The notes under the pieces: generated by a model | The model's database searches: none | Told to the model about the DNA's origin: nothing | Seen by the model: only the letters and a program-made list of their open reading frames with translations | Assembly: GCA_965276755.1 (NCBI GenBank) | Contig: OZ255625.1 | Location: forward strand, 3,038,001-3,102,000 | Origin: CAJCIS01 sp965276755 | Lineage (GTDB): Bacteria > Pseudomonadota > Alphaproteobacteria > Acetobacterales > Acetobacteraceae | DNA length: 64,000 bases | Direction of reading: 5' to 3' | Translations under genes and position numbers: made by a program | In this document: in pieces, positions 50,243-58,071 of the stretch | How positions within the stretch are numbered: the first letter of the stretch is position 1 | Layout: each line of letters begins with the position of its first letter

Positions 50243-51604
50243 ATGCGATCATATCTTATGGCAAGTGCCGCGGCTGCGTTTGGCGCTGGCGCCCTATCGT
50301 GGCAAGCGGAGGCCACGTCTTTCAAGACACTGTATCAGTTCAGTGGCGCCGCGGATGGCGGTTCACCGACGGGCAATCTGGTCGCAGGACCGCACGGCAG
50401 TTTCTACGGCGTGGCCCAGAGCGGCGGCGCCTCTGGCAATGGCACGGTGTTCCGGCTCGACCGGCCGCGCCAGGGTTCCGGGCAATGGACGGTGACGACG
50501 GTGTACAATTTCGCCGGCGGTAGCGATGCCGCGGCACCGAGCAATCTGACCGTGGATGCCGCCGGCAATCTCTATGGAACATCCAACGCGGGCGGCGGCT
50601 CGACCGCGGCCGTGTGCACGAGCAACGGCACGGCAATCGGCTGCGGCACGGTGTTCGAACTCAGTCCGCTGCCGGGCGGCGGCTGGAGCGAGCAGGTGAT
50701 CTACGCCTTCCAGGGCACCGCAGACGGTCTGCAGCCCAAGGGCGTCGCGTTCGACCGTTTCGGCAATCTCTTTGGTTTTAGCTTCACGGGGGGTGCAGGC
50801 GATTGCCACTTCGAAGGCGTGGCGTACGGCTGCGGCACCGCATTCGAATTGTCCCCGGCCCAGGGCGGCACTTGGGCGTATTCGCTGATTTACTCGTTCA
50901 AGAACGACAAGGACAGCGAAGGGCCGTGGGGACCGCCGCTGATCGATGCCAGCGGCGCGGTTTATGGCGAGACTGAGGGCGGCGGCCCGAACATGCTGCC
51001 CGCCTGCGCGCCGGCCACCGGATGCGGCGAGGTGTTCCGGCTGGTGCCGCGCCACGGCGGTGAATGGAGGAAGGAAGCGCTGTGGATTTTTAGCGGCCCG
51101 GACGGGACCGGCGGTTCCAATGCCTTGTCCACGGACGGGGTCGGCAACCTCTACGGCATGACGATCGAGGGCGGCCCGCCCAATCCGCTCTGTCCGGAAT
51201 ATTACGTCTACGAGGCGCAAGCAGGATGCGGCGTGGCGTTCGAATTGTCGCCGCCGGCTAACGGGTCCGATTCCTGGACCTACCAGAAGATCTGGGATTA
51301 CAAGCTGGGCGCTGACAGCGGCTATCCTTACAACGCATCGATGACGCAAGCCGATGGACGGTGGTTCGCGACGACCAGCGGGCCGTACCCTCTGGTCAAC
51401 TCCTATGGCGCGATCGTGGAGTTCCTCCCGCCCTTGGCGAACGGAAAATGGCGGGAGAAGACGCTGTTCACGTTCAGCAACGATCCGCTGAATGAGGCGC
51501 AGCCGGAATCGTCGCTCTTCTGGTTAGCGAACCGGCTCTACGGCACGACGGCGGGGTATGGCACCGCGGGGAGTTTCGGCACGGTGTTCCGCATCAGGCC
51601 GTAA
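50243..51604 (+). CDS. Secreted GloVer-repeat beta-propeller-like protein
   Basis: The start is ATG 50243 with GGAGG 8 bases before, giving 453 residues and an N-terminal export signal (SYLMASAAAAFGAGALSWQAEA). The rest is about seven repeats of a unit such as GNLYGTSNAGGG...GCGTVFELSPLPGGGW...YAFQGT-DG. This is the GTVF-L 'GloVer' pattern found in extracellular tandem-repeat proteins. Paired cysteines within several repeats suggest disulfides. Function unknown, possibly a surface or polymer-binding propeller. It sits opposite a CadC-like regulator, and its stop codon overlaps the first base of a MITE-like repeat. Confidence 0.85.
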   Translation: MRSYLMASAAAAFGAGALSWQAEATSFKTLYQFSGAADGGSPTGNLVAGPHGSFYGVAQSGGASGNGTVFRLDRPRQGSGQWTVTTVYNFAGGSDAAAPSNLTVDAAGNLYGTSNAGGGSTAAVCTSNGTAIGCGTVFELSPLPGGGWSEQVIYAFQGTADGLQPKGVAFDRFGNLFGFSFTGGAGDCHFEGVAYGCGTAFELSPAQGGTWAYSLIYSFKNDKDSEGPWGPPLIDASGAVYGETEGGGPNMLPACAPATGCGEVFRLVPRHGGEWRKEALWIFSGPDGTGGSNALSTDGVGNLYGMTIEGGPPNPLCPEYYVYEAQAGCGVAFELSPPANGSDSWTYQKIWDYKLGADSGYPYNASMTQADGRWFATTSGPYPLVNSYGAIVEFLPPLANGKWREKTLFTFSNDPLNEAQPESSLFWLANRLYGTTAGYGTAGSFGTVFRIRP

Positions 51605-51702
51605 TACCAAACCGCAGAAAGATTGACTCTCAAGAAAGCTGGGGGAGCAGTGCCTGCCCCCTCTCGCCTTGATCATGTGTCGATCTCAACGCGGATTGGT
51701 AT
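51604..51702. mobile_element. MITE-like element with ATACCAAnCCGC ends, short copy
   Basis: The left end ATACCAAACCGCAGAAAGAT and the inverse of the right end, ATACCAATCCGCGTTGAGAT, match the termini at 47695-47910. The first base is the last base of the preceding stop codon (TAA), so insertion occurred exactly at the gene end or created the stop. The interior is CAAGAAAGCTGGGGGAGCAG joined directly to CCCCTCTCGCCTTGATC. Confidence 0.75.
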
Positions 51703-51729
51703 GACAACCTTTTCTTTCTTTTCAACAAG

Positions 51730-51802
51730 CTGGAGGTCGGAAGGCCCTGCCTCCAGCGGGGTCCCTCCTTCAGGGCTTGGGGGCGGAGCCACTAGTCTTA
51801 TG
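51730..51802. repeat. Degenerate CCAGGGGC-type repeat
   Basis: CTGGAGGTCGGAAGGCCC, GCCTCCAGCGGGGTCCCTCC and GGGCTTGGGGGCGGAGCC resemble the middle of the 4713-4860 copy, but the outer arms are decayed. The 51703-51855 stretch holds no gene. Confidence 0.5.
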
Positions 51803-51855
51803 CCTGCCTCAAACAGGGTGTGTGAACGCCGTGGCCGCAAACCCCCCGTCAACTT

Positions 51856-52314
51856 TCAAGACCTTCTAAGCATCAGCCCCAAGGCCACTGCCAGGGCAGC
51901 AACGACGCCCCCGGGACCGGCAACGGACATGAGCAGATCGCTTTTCCCCACAAGACCGAAGGCTTGCAAGCCGGCGAGAAGCAGGAGGCCGCCAACCGTC
52001 AGAACCAGCATGCCGCAAAGGCAATAGACGATCGTTGCGCGAAGCTTTGTGTCGGCTCGTGTCGCTTCGGCGTGCGAACGCACGAGGTCGGCGTTGGCAG
52101 CCTCCTGCTGCAGAACGGCATCGGCGCGGACGTCTCGTCTGTCGGGTCTGGATCGCGCTGAGACCGCTTCTACGCTCGTGCGTATCGCCGACTTGAGCGG
52201 ATCAAGCAGCGACGGTGCCCAGCTGGGCCAGGCGCGCGAAATAGTCTTCGATAGCCTTGTTGTCGATCGGCCGGTTCTGTCCCCTGATGTAGGCCTTGTG
52301 CCAAGGCGTGCCAT
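51856..52314 (-). CDS. Small two-helix membrane protein downstream of Panacea gene
   Basis: The frame ends with two hydrophobic helices (IVYCLCGMLVLTVGGLLLLAGL and LLMSVAGPGGVVAALAVALGLML) after a charged, coil-like stretch (ADAVLQQEAANADLVRSHAEATRADTK). The longest frame starts at ATG 52314, inside the Panacea gene. A more likely start is nearer the Panacea stop (52202), for example CTG 52209 or the later GTG in DLVRSH, so about 65-118 residues are real. Position directly after a Panacea antitoxin candidate makes it a candidate membrane toxin. The family is not recognised. Confidence 0.5.
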   Translation of the reverse strand: MARLGTRPTSGDRTGRSTTRLSKTISRAWPSWAPSLLDPLKSAIRTSVEAVSARSRPDRRDVRADAVLQQEAANADLVRSHAEATRADTKLRATIVYCLCGMLVLTVGGLLLLAGLQAFGLVGKSDLLMSVAGPGGVVAALAVALGLMLRRS

Positions 52315-52705
52315 CGAGATGGGTCAGGGCGGAAAGCTGGAAGGCGTGAAACTTGCCGTAAGCGTCATAGATGTAGGGAAGCAAATCGCATTCGAAGTCG
52401 TTCATCTGTTCGAAAGCAAATGGAAATTCCTCCAGATCGTTCAGCGGCGTGTCGTCGCCCCACTTGATGAATTCCGTCACCAGTCCGGAGCCGTATTTCT
52501 TCAGCGAATCATAAAGTTTCCGCTCTACCGGGCCGAAATTCCACGCCTCGAATCGCTCCTCGATAAGGGGTCCGTGCCCGGCGCCGAGGCACCAGCCATG
52601 GGCTAAATAGACAAGCTTCTGCGCCTGCATATGGCTGATGGCATGGCCTGCTTCGCGCGCTCTGTGGAGAAATTCGTTAGCAATGGCGAGGCTCGAATGG
52701 GGCAT
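52202..52705 (-). CDS. Panacea-domain (SocA-like, DUF4065) protein, candidate antitoxin
   Basis: The 167-residue protein carries the DUF4065/Panacea pattern: IANEFLHRAREAGHAISHMQAQKLVYLAHGWCLG, EERFEAWNFGPVERKLYDSLKKYG and THLDGTPWHKAYI. Panacea proteins are known as antitoxins that neutralise varied toxins encoded next to them, and SocA adapts a toxin to ClpXP. Here the adjoining downstream frame encodes a small membrane protein, so a Panacea toxin-antitoxin pair is plausible. It lies in an accessory stretch with repeats. Confidence 0.85.
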   Translation of the reverse strand: MPHSSLAIANEFLHRAREAGHAISHMQAQKLVYLAHGWCLGAGHGPLIEERFEAWNFGPVERKLYDSLKKYGSGLVTEFIKWGDDTPLNDLEEFPFAFEQMNDFECDLLPYIYDAYGKFHAFQLSALTHLDGTPWHKAYIRGQNRPIDNKAIEDYFARLAQLGTVAA

Positions 52706-52816
52706 GGCTGTTCAACCTATCGCCTGACCTTTTGCAAACAACCATTCAAACCCGCGCGCTCACGACCTTGTGTATTGCGCAGAGCGGCAACACACAAGGC
52801 CGATCATCTGGTTGCC

Positions 52817-53716
52817 CTACGCCGTCTGAGGCTGGAAGCCAGGCTTGTAGTCGGTGATATGCCGCTCGAGGTAGAGCGCCCCCGGCACGGGATCATTGAA
52901 CAGCGTGCCCTGCTTTTCCTGCAGGCCGATGCCACCGGCCGCCTGGGCCATTGCGCCTAGCACGATGGGCACCGGCCTACCCGGCTCAGCACTTTGATAG
53001 GTCGGGATCAGCCTGGTCTGACCGGCCGCCTGCATCATGCCGCTGAACAGGCTGCTCGCCCAGACGCCGTCGTCGGACCGGCCGCCCAGGGTCAGTTCCG
53101 AGGCATCGAGGAAGCAGAAGGACAGCAACTGGTCGGGCTTGATGGCGGCGATGGCGGCCGTCGTCCGGTTCAGCACGCCCGCCACTTTGTCGGGCGAGAA
53201 GCCTGCATCGAGCCATTGCTGGCTGAAATCCTGGTAGGGGTCCGCGTTGCTCGAGCAGAGGGAAAACTCGCAATCGTCAATGCGGGCGCACAGGCCGCCC
53301 AGGCCGAAGCCCTCGAGCTGCTCGTCAAGGCCGAGAACGGCCAGGTGAGTGTAGAAATTTTCGTGGGCCCGGATGTAGTCCGCCTCCAGGTTAGGGCCCC
53401 ACATGACGGCGATGGCGCGATCGACCGAAGGATTGTCGAAAATGACCAGCGGCAGGGTGAGGAAATCGTAGCCCGCGTTGGGGTCGGCGGGCGTGACGGC
53501 GATGGCGGCGCGCAGGATCTTGCCAGCGGGAAGCAGGGCTAGAAGCGGGTCGATGTCGCTCCAGTCCTGCGCCAGGCAATCGGCCATGGACAGGCCGACG
53601 CAGAGGCCGTCATTGCCGGGGTCACTGGCTATCTGGGCGTAGAGCTTCATGACCTCCGGCAGCTTTGGCCCGACTGTGGCGATGCGAATGGAGGGGGCTG
53701 TGCTGGGCTGGTCCAT
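52817..53716 (-). CDS. Hypothetical protein
   Basis: The 299-residue soluble protein has no signal peptide or clear family motif that I recognise. It contains IRIATVGPKLPEVMKLYAQIAS near the start, IFDNPSVDRAIAVMWGPNLEADYIRAHENFYTHLAVLGLDEQLEGFGLG in the middle and PGALYLERHITDYKPG at the end. Codon use looks normal for the genome and the frame is strong. GTCCTTCTCC in front of the start gives GGAGAAGGAC on the minus strand, a good ribosome site. No operon partner is evident. Confidence 0.7.
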   Translation of the reverse strand: MDQPSTAPSIRIATVGPKLPEVMKLYAQIASDPGNDGLCVGLSMADCLAQDWSDIDPLLALLPAGKILRAAIAVTPADPNAGYDFLTLPLVIFDNPSVDRAIAVMWGPNLEADYIRAHENFYTHLAVLGLDEQLEGFGLGGLCARIDDCEFSLCSSNADPYQDFSQQWLDAGFSPDKVAGVLNRTTAAIAAIKPDQLLSFCFLDASELTLGGRSDDGVWASSLFSGMMQAAGQTRLIPTYQSAEPGRPVPIVLGAMAQAAGGIGLQEKQGTLFNDPVPGALYLERHITDYKPGFQPQTA

Positions 53717-53862
53717 TTGGGTCCTTCTCCTTAGTTGCGGGTGGCGCCCGCGTTAGTTATACTAACTAGCTGAGGCGCAGCACGGCCGTTTCCGGGCGAG
53801 ACGTGACGACAAGGTAGGAACATGAGGAGAACGAGGCAAGCGAAATGATCGCGTCGCCAACC

Positions 53863-54285
53863 TTACGTCAGACGCGAGAGAGTGGCCGGGTCTGCCCGTC
53901 CGTCGAAGAAGCGGTGCAAAGCGTGCGCAAACACGTTGTCCATTTCCGCAACCTGCGCAAACAGCGTCATGCAGGAGCGGAACTTCATGTCGTCCGGCGC
54001 ACCGAAGATATTATTGGCGGAGCGATCATTTACGCCATTGACCAGGGCGGTGCATTCGAGCAGGCGCGGCCCAAGCACGGGGTGCTGCAGGTAGGCGCGC
54101 GCCTCCGCTATCGAAACGATGGCAAAATGGCGAGACGTGGCGCTAAGCCCGAGCCCCGCGAGCTGGGGGAAGATGAACCACATCCAATGGCTGCCCTTGG
54201 CGCCCGCGGTCAGTTCGCGCCGCACCTGATCGAAGATCGGCGCCTGGGCGGCCACGAACCGGTCCAGGTTGAAGCTGTCTTCCAC
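53863..54285 (-). CDS. DUF1810 family protein
   Basis: From GTG 54285 the protein has 140 residues, the usual size for DUF1810. It shows FNLDRFVAAQAPIFDQVRREL, the family hallmark GSHWMWFIFPQLAGLG, and AEARAYLQHPVLGPRLLECTALV. The family is widespread and its biochemical role is not settled. A longer frame from 54369 lacks conservation. It faces the divergent rsmB-like gene. The 146 bases to 53717 hold nothing notable. Confidence 0.88.
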   Translation of the reverse strand: MEDSFNLDRFVAAQAPIFDQVRRELTAGAKGSHWMWFIFPQLAGLGLSATSRHFAIVSIAEARAYLQHPVLGPRLLECTALVNGVNDRSANNIFGAPDDMKFRSCMTLFAQVAEMDNVFAHALHRFFDGRADPATLSRLT

Positions 54286-54372
54286 GCAGATCCCCTCGTC
54301 GCACCGAAGACCGGACTCTTCACCCGAGCACGCCTTTCCGCTACCCCTGGCCGCCCTCAGACTGGACACACA

Positions 54373-55692
54373 GTGACCCCCGCCGCACGCCTGGCCGGCG
54401 CAATCGAATTGCTCGATGCCATTGAAGGCGCACCCCGCCGCCCGGCTGACGCCACCGCCAACGAATTTTTCCGCGCCAGGCGCTTCATAGGTTCGGGCGA
54501 CCGCCGCGCGGTGTCAGAGCGCGCCTGGGCCACGATCCGCGCCCGCCGTCGCCTGTGCTGGTGGCTCGATCGTGCCCACGCGCTGGCCACACCCAGGCTG
54601 CTGGTGGCCGCGAGCCTGCTGCTGGAGGGTTGGACCATGGACGGCGTGGCGCAATCCTATGCCGGCGGGCGCTTCGGCGCGGACCCGCTGATCGAGCCCG
54701 AGCGCGCTGCGCTGCGCACGCTGGAAGGCCGCACGCTGGATCACCCGGAGATGCCGCTTGCCGTGCGCCTGGAGGTGCCGGACTGGATTCTGCCTGCCCT
54801 GGAAGTGCGCTTCGGCGATGCACTGGCGGCCGAGATGGGTGCGTTAGGCGTGCCGGCGCTGCTGGATCTGCGGGTCAATACATTAGTGACCACGCGCGAG
54901 CAGGCGCAGGCGTCGCTGGCAGCCGAGGGTATGCCGGCCGTGCCTACGCCGCTTTCGCCCTGGGGGTTGCGTGTGGCGGGTCGGCGCGCGGTCAGCACGG
55001 GGCCCGCTTTCCAGGCCGGGCTGGTGGAAATCCAGGACGAGGGCAGCCAGCTGATCGCCCTTCTGCTTGGCGCTGCACCCGGCATGCGGGTGGCCGATTA
55101 CTGCGCCGGCGCCGGCGGCAAGACGCTGGCCGTGGCCATGCAAATGAACAATCGCGGCCACATCGTCGCCTGTGACGTGCACGACAAGCGCCTGGATGGG
55201 GCCGTGCGCCGCCTGCGCCGTGCGGGCGTGCACAATGTCGAGCAGCACCTGATTGCGCCCGGCGAGAAATGGGCCAAGCGGCGCGCCGGCAGTTTCGATC
55301 GTGTTCTTGTTGACGCGCCCTGCACCGGATGTGGAACATGGCGCCGCAACCCTGATGCGCGCTTGCGGCTGACGCAAAATGATCTGGACGAGCTGGTGGA
55401 AAAACAGGCGGCCATTCTGGACACGGCGTGCCGCCTGGTGCGGCCTGGCGGGCGGCTGCTTTACGCCACGTGCAGCCTGCTGCCTGCGGAGAACGAGGCG
55501 CAGGTGGAGGCCTTTCTTGGCCGCCACGTCGATTTCAGCGTGGTGCCCGTGGCGGAGGCCTGGCCGTTGGAGGGAGCCCCGCCCTGCCTCGGCCCCTATT
55601 TGTCGCTAACCCCGCTGGCCCACGAGACCGACGGGTTTTTCGGCGCGGTGCTGCAGCGCGCGGCTGCACCGCCACCGGCAGCGGCGCCGTGA
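54373..55692 (+). CDS. rsmB: RsmB/NOP-family RNA m5C methyltransferase
   Basis: From GTG 54373 the protein has 439 residues. The N-terminus resembles the NusB-like RsmB domain (AGAIELLDAIEG). The methyltransferase core contains DEGSQLIALLLGAAPGMRVADYCAGAGGKTLAVA, the catalytic-cysteine segment DAPCTGCGTWRRNPDARLR and LLYATCSLLPAENEAQVE. It probably methylates C967 of 16S rRNA, but the N-terminal part is divergent, so another RNA target is possible. The stop overlaps the GNAT gene as GTGA. Confidence 0.9.
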   Translation: MTPAARLAGAIELLDAIEGAPRRPADATANEFFRARRFIGSGDRRAVSERAWATIRARRRLCWWLDRAHALATPRLLVAASLLLEGWTMDGVAQSYAGGRFGADPLIEPERAALRTLEGRTLDHPEMPLAVRLEVPDWILPALEVRFGDALAAEMGALGVPALLDLRVNTLVTTREQAQASLAAEGMPAVPTPLSPWGLRVAGRRAVSTGPAFQAGLVEIQDEGSQLIALLLGAAPGMRVADYCAGAGGKTLAVAMQMNNRGHIVACDVHDKRLDGAVRRLRRAGVHNVEQHLIAPGEKWAKRRAGSFDRVLVDAPCTGCGTWRRNPDARLRLTQNDLDELVEKQAAILDTACRLVRPGGRLLYATCSLLPAENEAQVEAFLGRHVDFSVVPVAEAWPLEGAPPCLGPYLSLTPLAHETDGFFGAVLQRAAAPPPAAAP

Positions 55693-56249
55693 TCCAGGTG
55701 CGCCGCGCCCGCATCTCCGATGCAACGGCCATAGGTGCGGTGCACGTGGCGGCATGGCGCAGCGCCTACCCCGGTATTCTGCCGGAGGCATTTCTGACCC
55801 GCATGTCGGTGACGCGCCAGGCGCGCTATTATGAAGCGACGATTGCCTCGGGCGCGGTAGTGCTGGTGGCCGCGCCAGAGACGGGCGGCCCGCGGCTGGT
55901 CGGGTTTGCCACCGCCGGCACGGGCCGCGCCAGGCGTTCGGCCGAAGTGCCGCGCGCCGGCCCTTGGGGCGATGGGGAGATCGAATCGCTCTACGTGCTG
56001 GATGATTGGCGGGACCAGGGGCTGGGGCGGCGCCTGATGCGCGGGGCGGCGCAGGAGCTGGCGGGGCGCGGCTGCCGATCGGCGTTTGTGTGGGTGTTGC
56101 GCGATAATCCCAGCCGGTTTTTCTACCAACATCTTGGCGGCCAGCCGGTGGCGCATGGGGCGACGTCCGTGGCGGGTGTGTCCGTGGCGCAGACCGCGTT
56201 CAGTTGGGATCCGATCGACCGACTGCTGACAGCCGAGCCGGCTGGGTGA
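55689..56249 (+). CDS. GNAT-family N-acetyltransferase
   Basis: From GTG 55689 the protein has 186 residues. It shows VRRARISDATAIGAVHVAAWRSAYPGILPEAFL, and the acetyl-CoA binding region IESLYVLDDWRDQGLGRRLMRGAAQELAGRGC with the R/Q-x-x-G-x-G/R signature (RDQGLGRR). Substrate unknown. It overlaps the rsmB-like gene by 4 bases, so the two are co-translated. Confidence 0.9.
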   Translation: MIQVRRARISDATAIGAVHVAAWRSAYPGILPEAFLTRMSVTRQARYYEATIASGAVVLVAAPETGGPRLVGFATAGTGRARRSAEVPRAGPWGDGEIESLYVLDDWRDQGLGRRLMRGAAQELAGRGCRSAFVWVLRDNPSRFFYQHLGGQPVAHGATSVAGVSVAQTAFSWDPIDRLLTAEPAG

Positions 56250-56282
56250 CTCGGCTGCGGCGGGCCGCGTAGAAGTGCCGGT

Positions 56283-57035
56283 ATGGACGCCGATTCTCTG
56301 AGGGAGCGCATTGCAGCGCTTGGGCCGTGGTTTCACAACATGGAGGTGGGCGGCGTGCGCACCGCGCCCGAGCATTTTCTGGGCGACTATCCGGCCGTGA
56401 AATGGCGGCATTATGCGCAGTTGCTGCCGGCGGACATGCGCGGACGCAGCGTGCTTGATATCGGGTGCAATGCGGGGTTTTTCTCGCTCGCGATGAAACG
56501 GCGCGGCGCGGACCGCGTGCTGGGCATAGACACGGATGAGCGCTATCTGGCGCAGGCGCGCCTTGCCGCGGACGTGGCGGGGCTGGATATCGAGTACCGG
56601 CTTGCCTCGGCCTACGATGTGGGCGCGCTGGGCGAACGCTTCGATGTCGTGTTTTTTCTGGGCGTGTTCTATCACCTTCGTCATCCGCTGCTGGCGCTTG
56701 ATCAGGTGCACGAACACGCGGTGCGCGACCTGCTGGTGTTTCAGACGCTGCAGCGGGGCAGCAGCGATGTGGCGCGGGTGGCCGACGATTATGCGTTTGA
56801 GGCGCGGGCGCATTTTGACGATCCGGGCTATCCGCGCATGCACTTCATCGAAAAATCATACGCGCATGATCCGACGAATTGGTGGGCGCCCAACCGCGCG
56901 GCCGTGGAGGCGATGTTGCGCAGTGCGGGGTTTGCGATCGAGGCGCGGCCGGAGGATGAGACGTATTTTTGCAGGCGTTTAGATAAGGTTGGGGGGCATG
57001 TGCCATGCCCCCCAAACCCCCCGTCATCAGTTTAG
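56283..57035 (+). CDS. SAM-dependent methyltransferase (TIGR04290-like)
   Basis: The 250-residue class I methyltransferase has LGPWFHNMEVGGVRTAPEHFLGDYPAVKW, the SAM motif VLDIGCNAGFFSLAMKRRGA and FFLGVFYHLRHPLLALD. The N-terminal WFHN-L-GV-TAP-HFLGDYP pattern fits, as I recall, the TIGR04290 family, usually found next to a glycosidase-like gene. Such a gene follows here. The last residues (GGHVPCPPNPPSSV) are encoded by a G-rich repeat, so the native end has probably been replaced. Confidence 0.85.
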   Translation: MDADSLRERIAALGPWFHNMEVGGVRTAPEHFLGDYPAVKWRHYAQLLPADMRGRSVLDIGCNAGFFSLAMKRRGADRVLGIDTDERYLAQARLAADVAGLDIEYRLASAYDVGALGERFDVVFFLGVFYHLRHPLLALDQVHEHAVRDLLVFQTLQRGSSDVARVADDYAFEARAHFDDPGYPRMHFIEKSYAHDPTNWWAPNRAAVEAMLRSAGFAIEARPEDETYFCRRLDKVGGHVPCPPNPPSSV

Positions 57036-57092
57036 TCCTCGTCTTGAATAATGACCGGGGTTCTGGGGGGGATGGCACATCTCCCCCAGCTT
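56988..57092. repeat. G-rich palindromic repeat
   Basis: GGTTGGGGGGCATGTGCCATG, CCCCCCGTCATCAGTTT and AATGACCGGGGTTCTGGG followed by GGATGGCACATCTCCCCCAG. The copy spans the end of the methyltransferase frame and the start of the spacer before the glycosidase gene. Orientation and arms match 41951-42052. Confidence 0.85.
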
Positions 57093-57117
57093 TTTCTTCA
57101 AGGATTTTACCCCGCTT

Positions 57118-58008
57118 ATGATCGAAGCCGCCATGATCTGGAACGAGCCGAACAACAAATCGCATTGGGATGCCGAAGCCGACCCGCAATGGGAAATTTT
57201 CGGTCGCATGGTGAGCCTGGCCGGCCAGGCGATTGCAGCAGAAGCACCACGGTTGCCGCGCGTGCTCGGCGGCATGTCGCCGATCGATCCGGCGTTCATC
57301 ACGCTGCTGGATGACCACGGCGCGCTGCGCGAGATCGACGTCGTGGCCGTGCATGGCTTTCCGCTGGACTGGAATCACTGGCCGATCGATGCGTGGCCCG
57401 AAAAATTGAAATCCATTGCCGCAGTCACCAACCTGCCGATCTGGGTGTCCGAAATCGGCGTTTCCACCTTTGGTGCGGAGGAGGTTCAGGAATGGGGGCT
57501 GCGCCGCAGCTTTGAGTTGCTGCAGGGACGCACGCCGCGCATCCATTGGTATAGCCTGTATGATCTGCCTGCCGCCTGGCCCGCAACCACGCGCCACAAG
57601 GAAGCGGAGGGCTCCTCCTATTATCGCCATTTCCACATGGGATTGCTGGACGAACACGGCACGCCAAAACGTGCTGCGCGTATCTTCCACGAATTCGCGC
57701 CGGTGATGGGCATCTGCCAATGGTTCCATTTTGAGGATCACCGGCTGGATGACGCCGTGCGCTGGATGCGCGAGCTGGGTGTGGTGCATTTGCGCACAGG
57801 GCTGAGCTGGGCGGATGTGTTCCGGCCTGACGCGCTTGCGTGGTTCGATCGGCAGATGGCGGCGCTGGAGGATTTTCAGGTGACGGTGACGTTCTGCTTT
57901 ACGCCGGAGCATAAGGGCGTGTGGCCGCATTATACGGCGCCGCCGCGCGAGCCCGCGGAGTTTGCTGCATTTTGTGGGGAGATGATTAGGAGATACGTGA
58001 AGTCATAG
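57118..58008 (+). CDS. Glycoside hydrolase-like (beta/alpha barrel) protein
   Basis: The 296-residue protein begins MIEAAMIWNEPNNKSHWD, where W-N-E-P-N holds the acid/base glutamate of clan GH-A type barrels. It contains VVAVHGFPLDWNHWPID and LPIWVSEIGVSTFGAEEVQEWG, whose SEIG glutamate is a candidate nucleophile. It is shorter at the N-terminus than full barrels, so an upstream strand may be missing; a repeat lies immediately before the gene. It pairs with the preceding TIGR04290-like methyltransferase. Substrate unknown. Confidence 0.8.
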   Translation: MIEAAMIWNEPNNKSHWDAEADPQWEIFGRMVSLAGQAIAAEAPRLPRVLGGMSPIDPAFITLLDDHGALREIDVVAVHGFPLDWNHWPIDAWPEKLKSIAAVTNLPIWVSEIGVSTFGAEEVQEWGLRRSFELLQGRTPRIHWYSLYDLPAAWPATTRHKEAEGSSYYRHFHMGLLDEHGTPKRAARIFHEFAPVMGICQWFHFEDHRLDDAVRWMRELGVVHLRTGLSWADVFRPDALAWFDRQMAALEDFQVTVTFCFTPEHKGVWPHYTAPPREPAEFAAFCGEMIRRYVKS

Positions 58009-58042
58009 CGAACGACCGAAAGGCTGAGTGTTGCAGGAAGGC

Positions 58043-58071
58043 TGGGGGGGATGGCACATCTCCCCCAGCTT
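58043..58071. repeat. G-rich repeat, quarter copy
   Basis: CTGGGGGGGATGGCACATCT followed by CCCCCAG, the minimal hairpin of the G-rich family. It lies between the converging glycosidase and NrfD genes and could terminate both. Confidence 0.8.
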
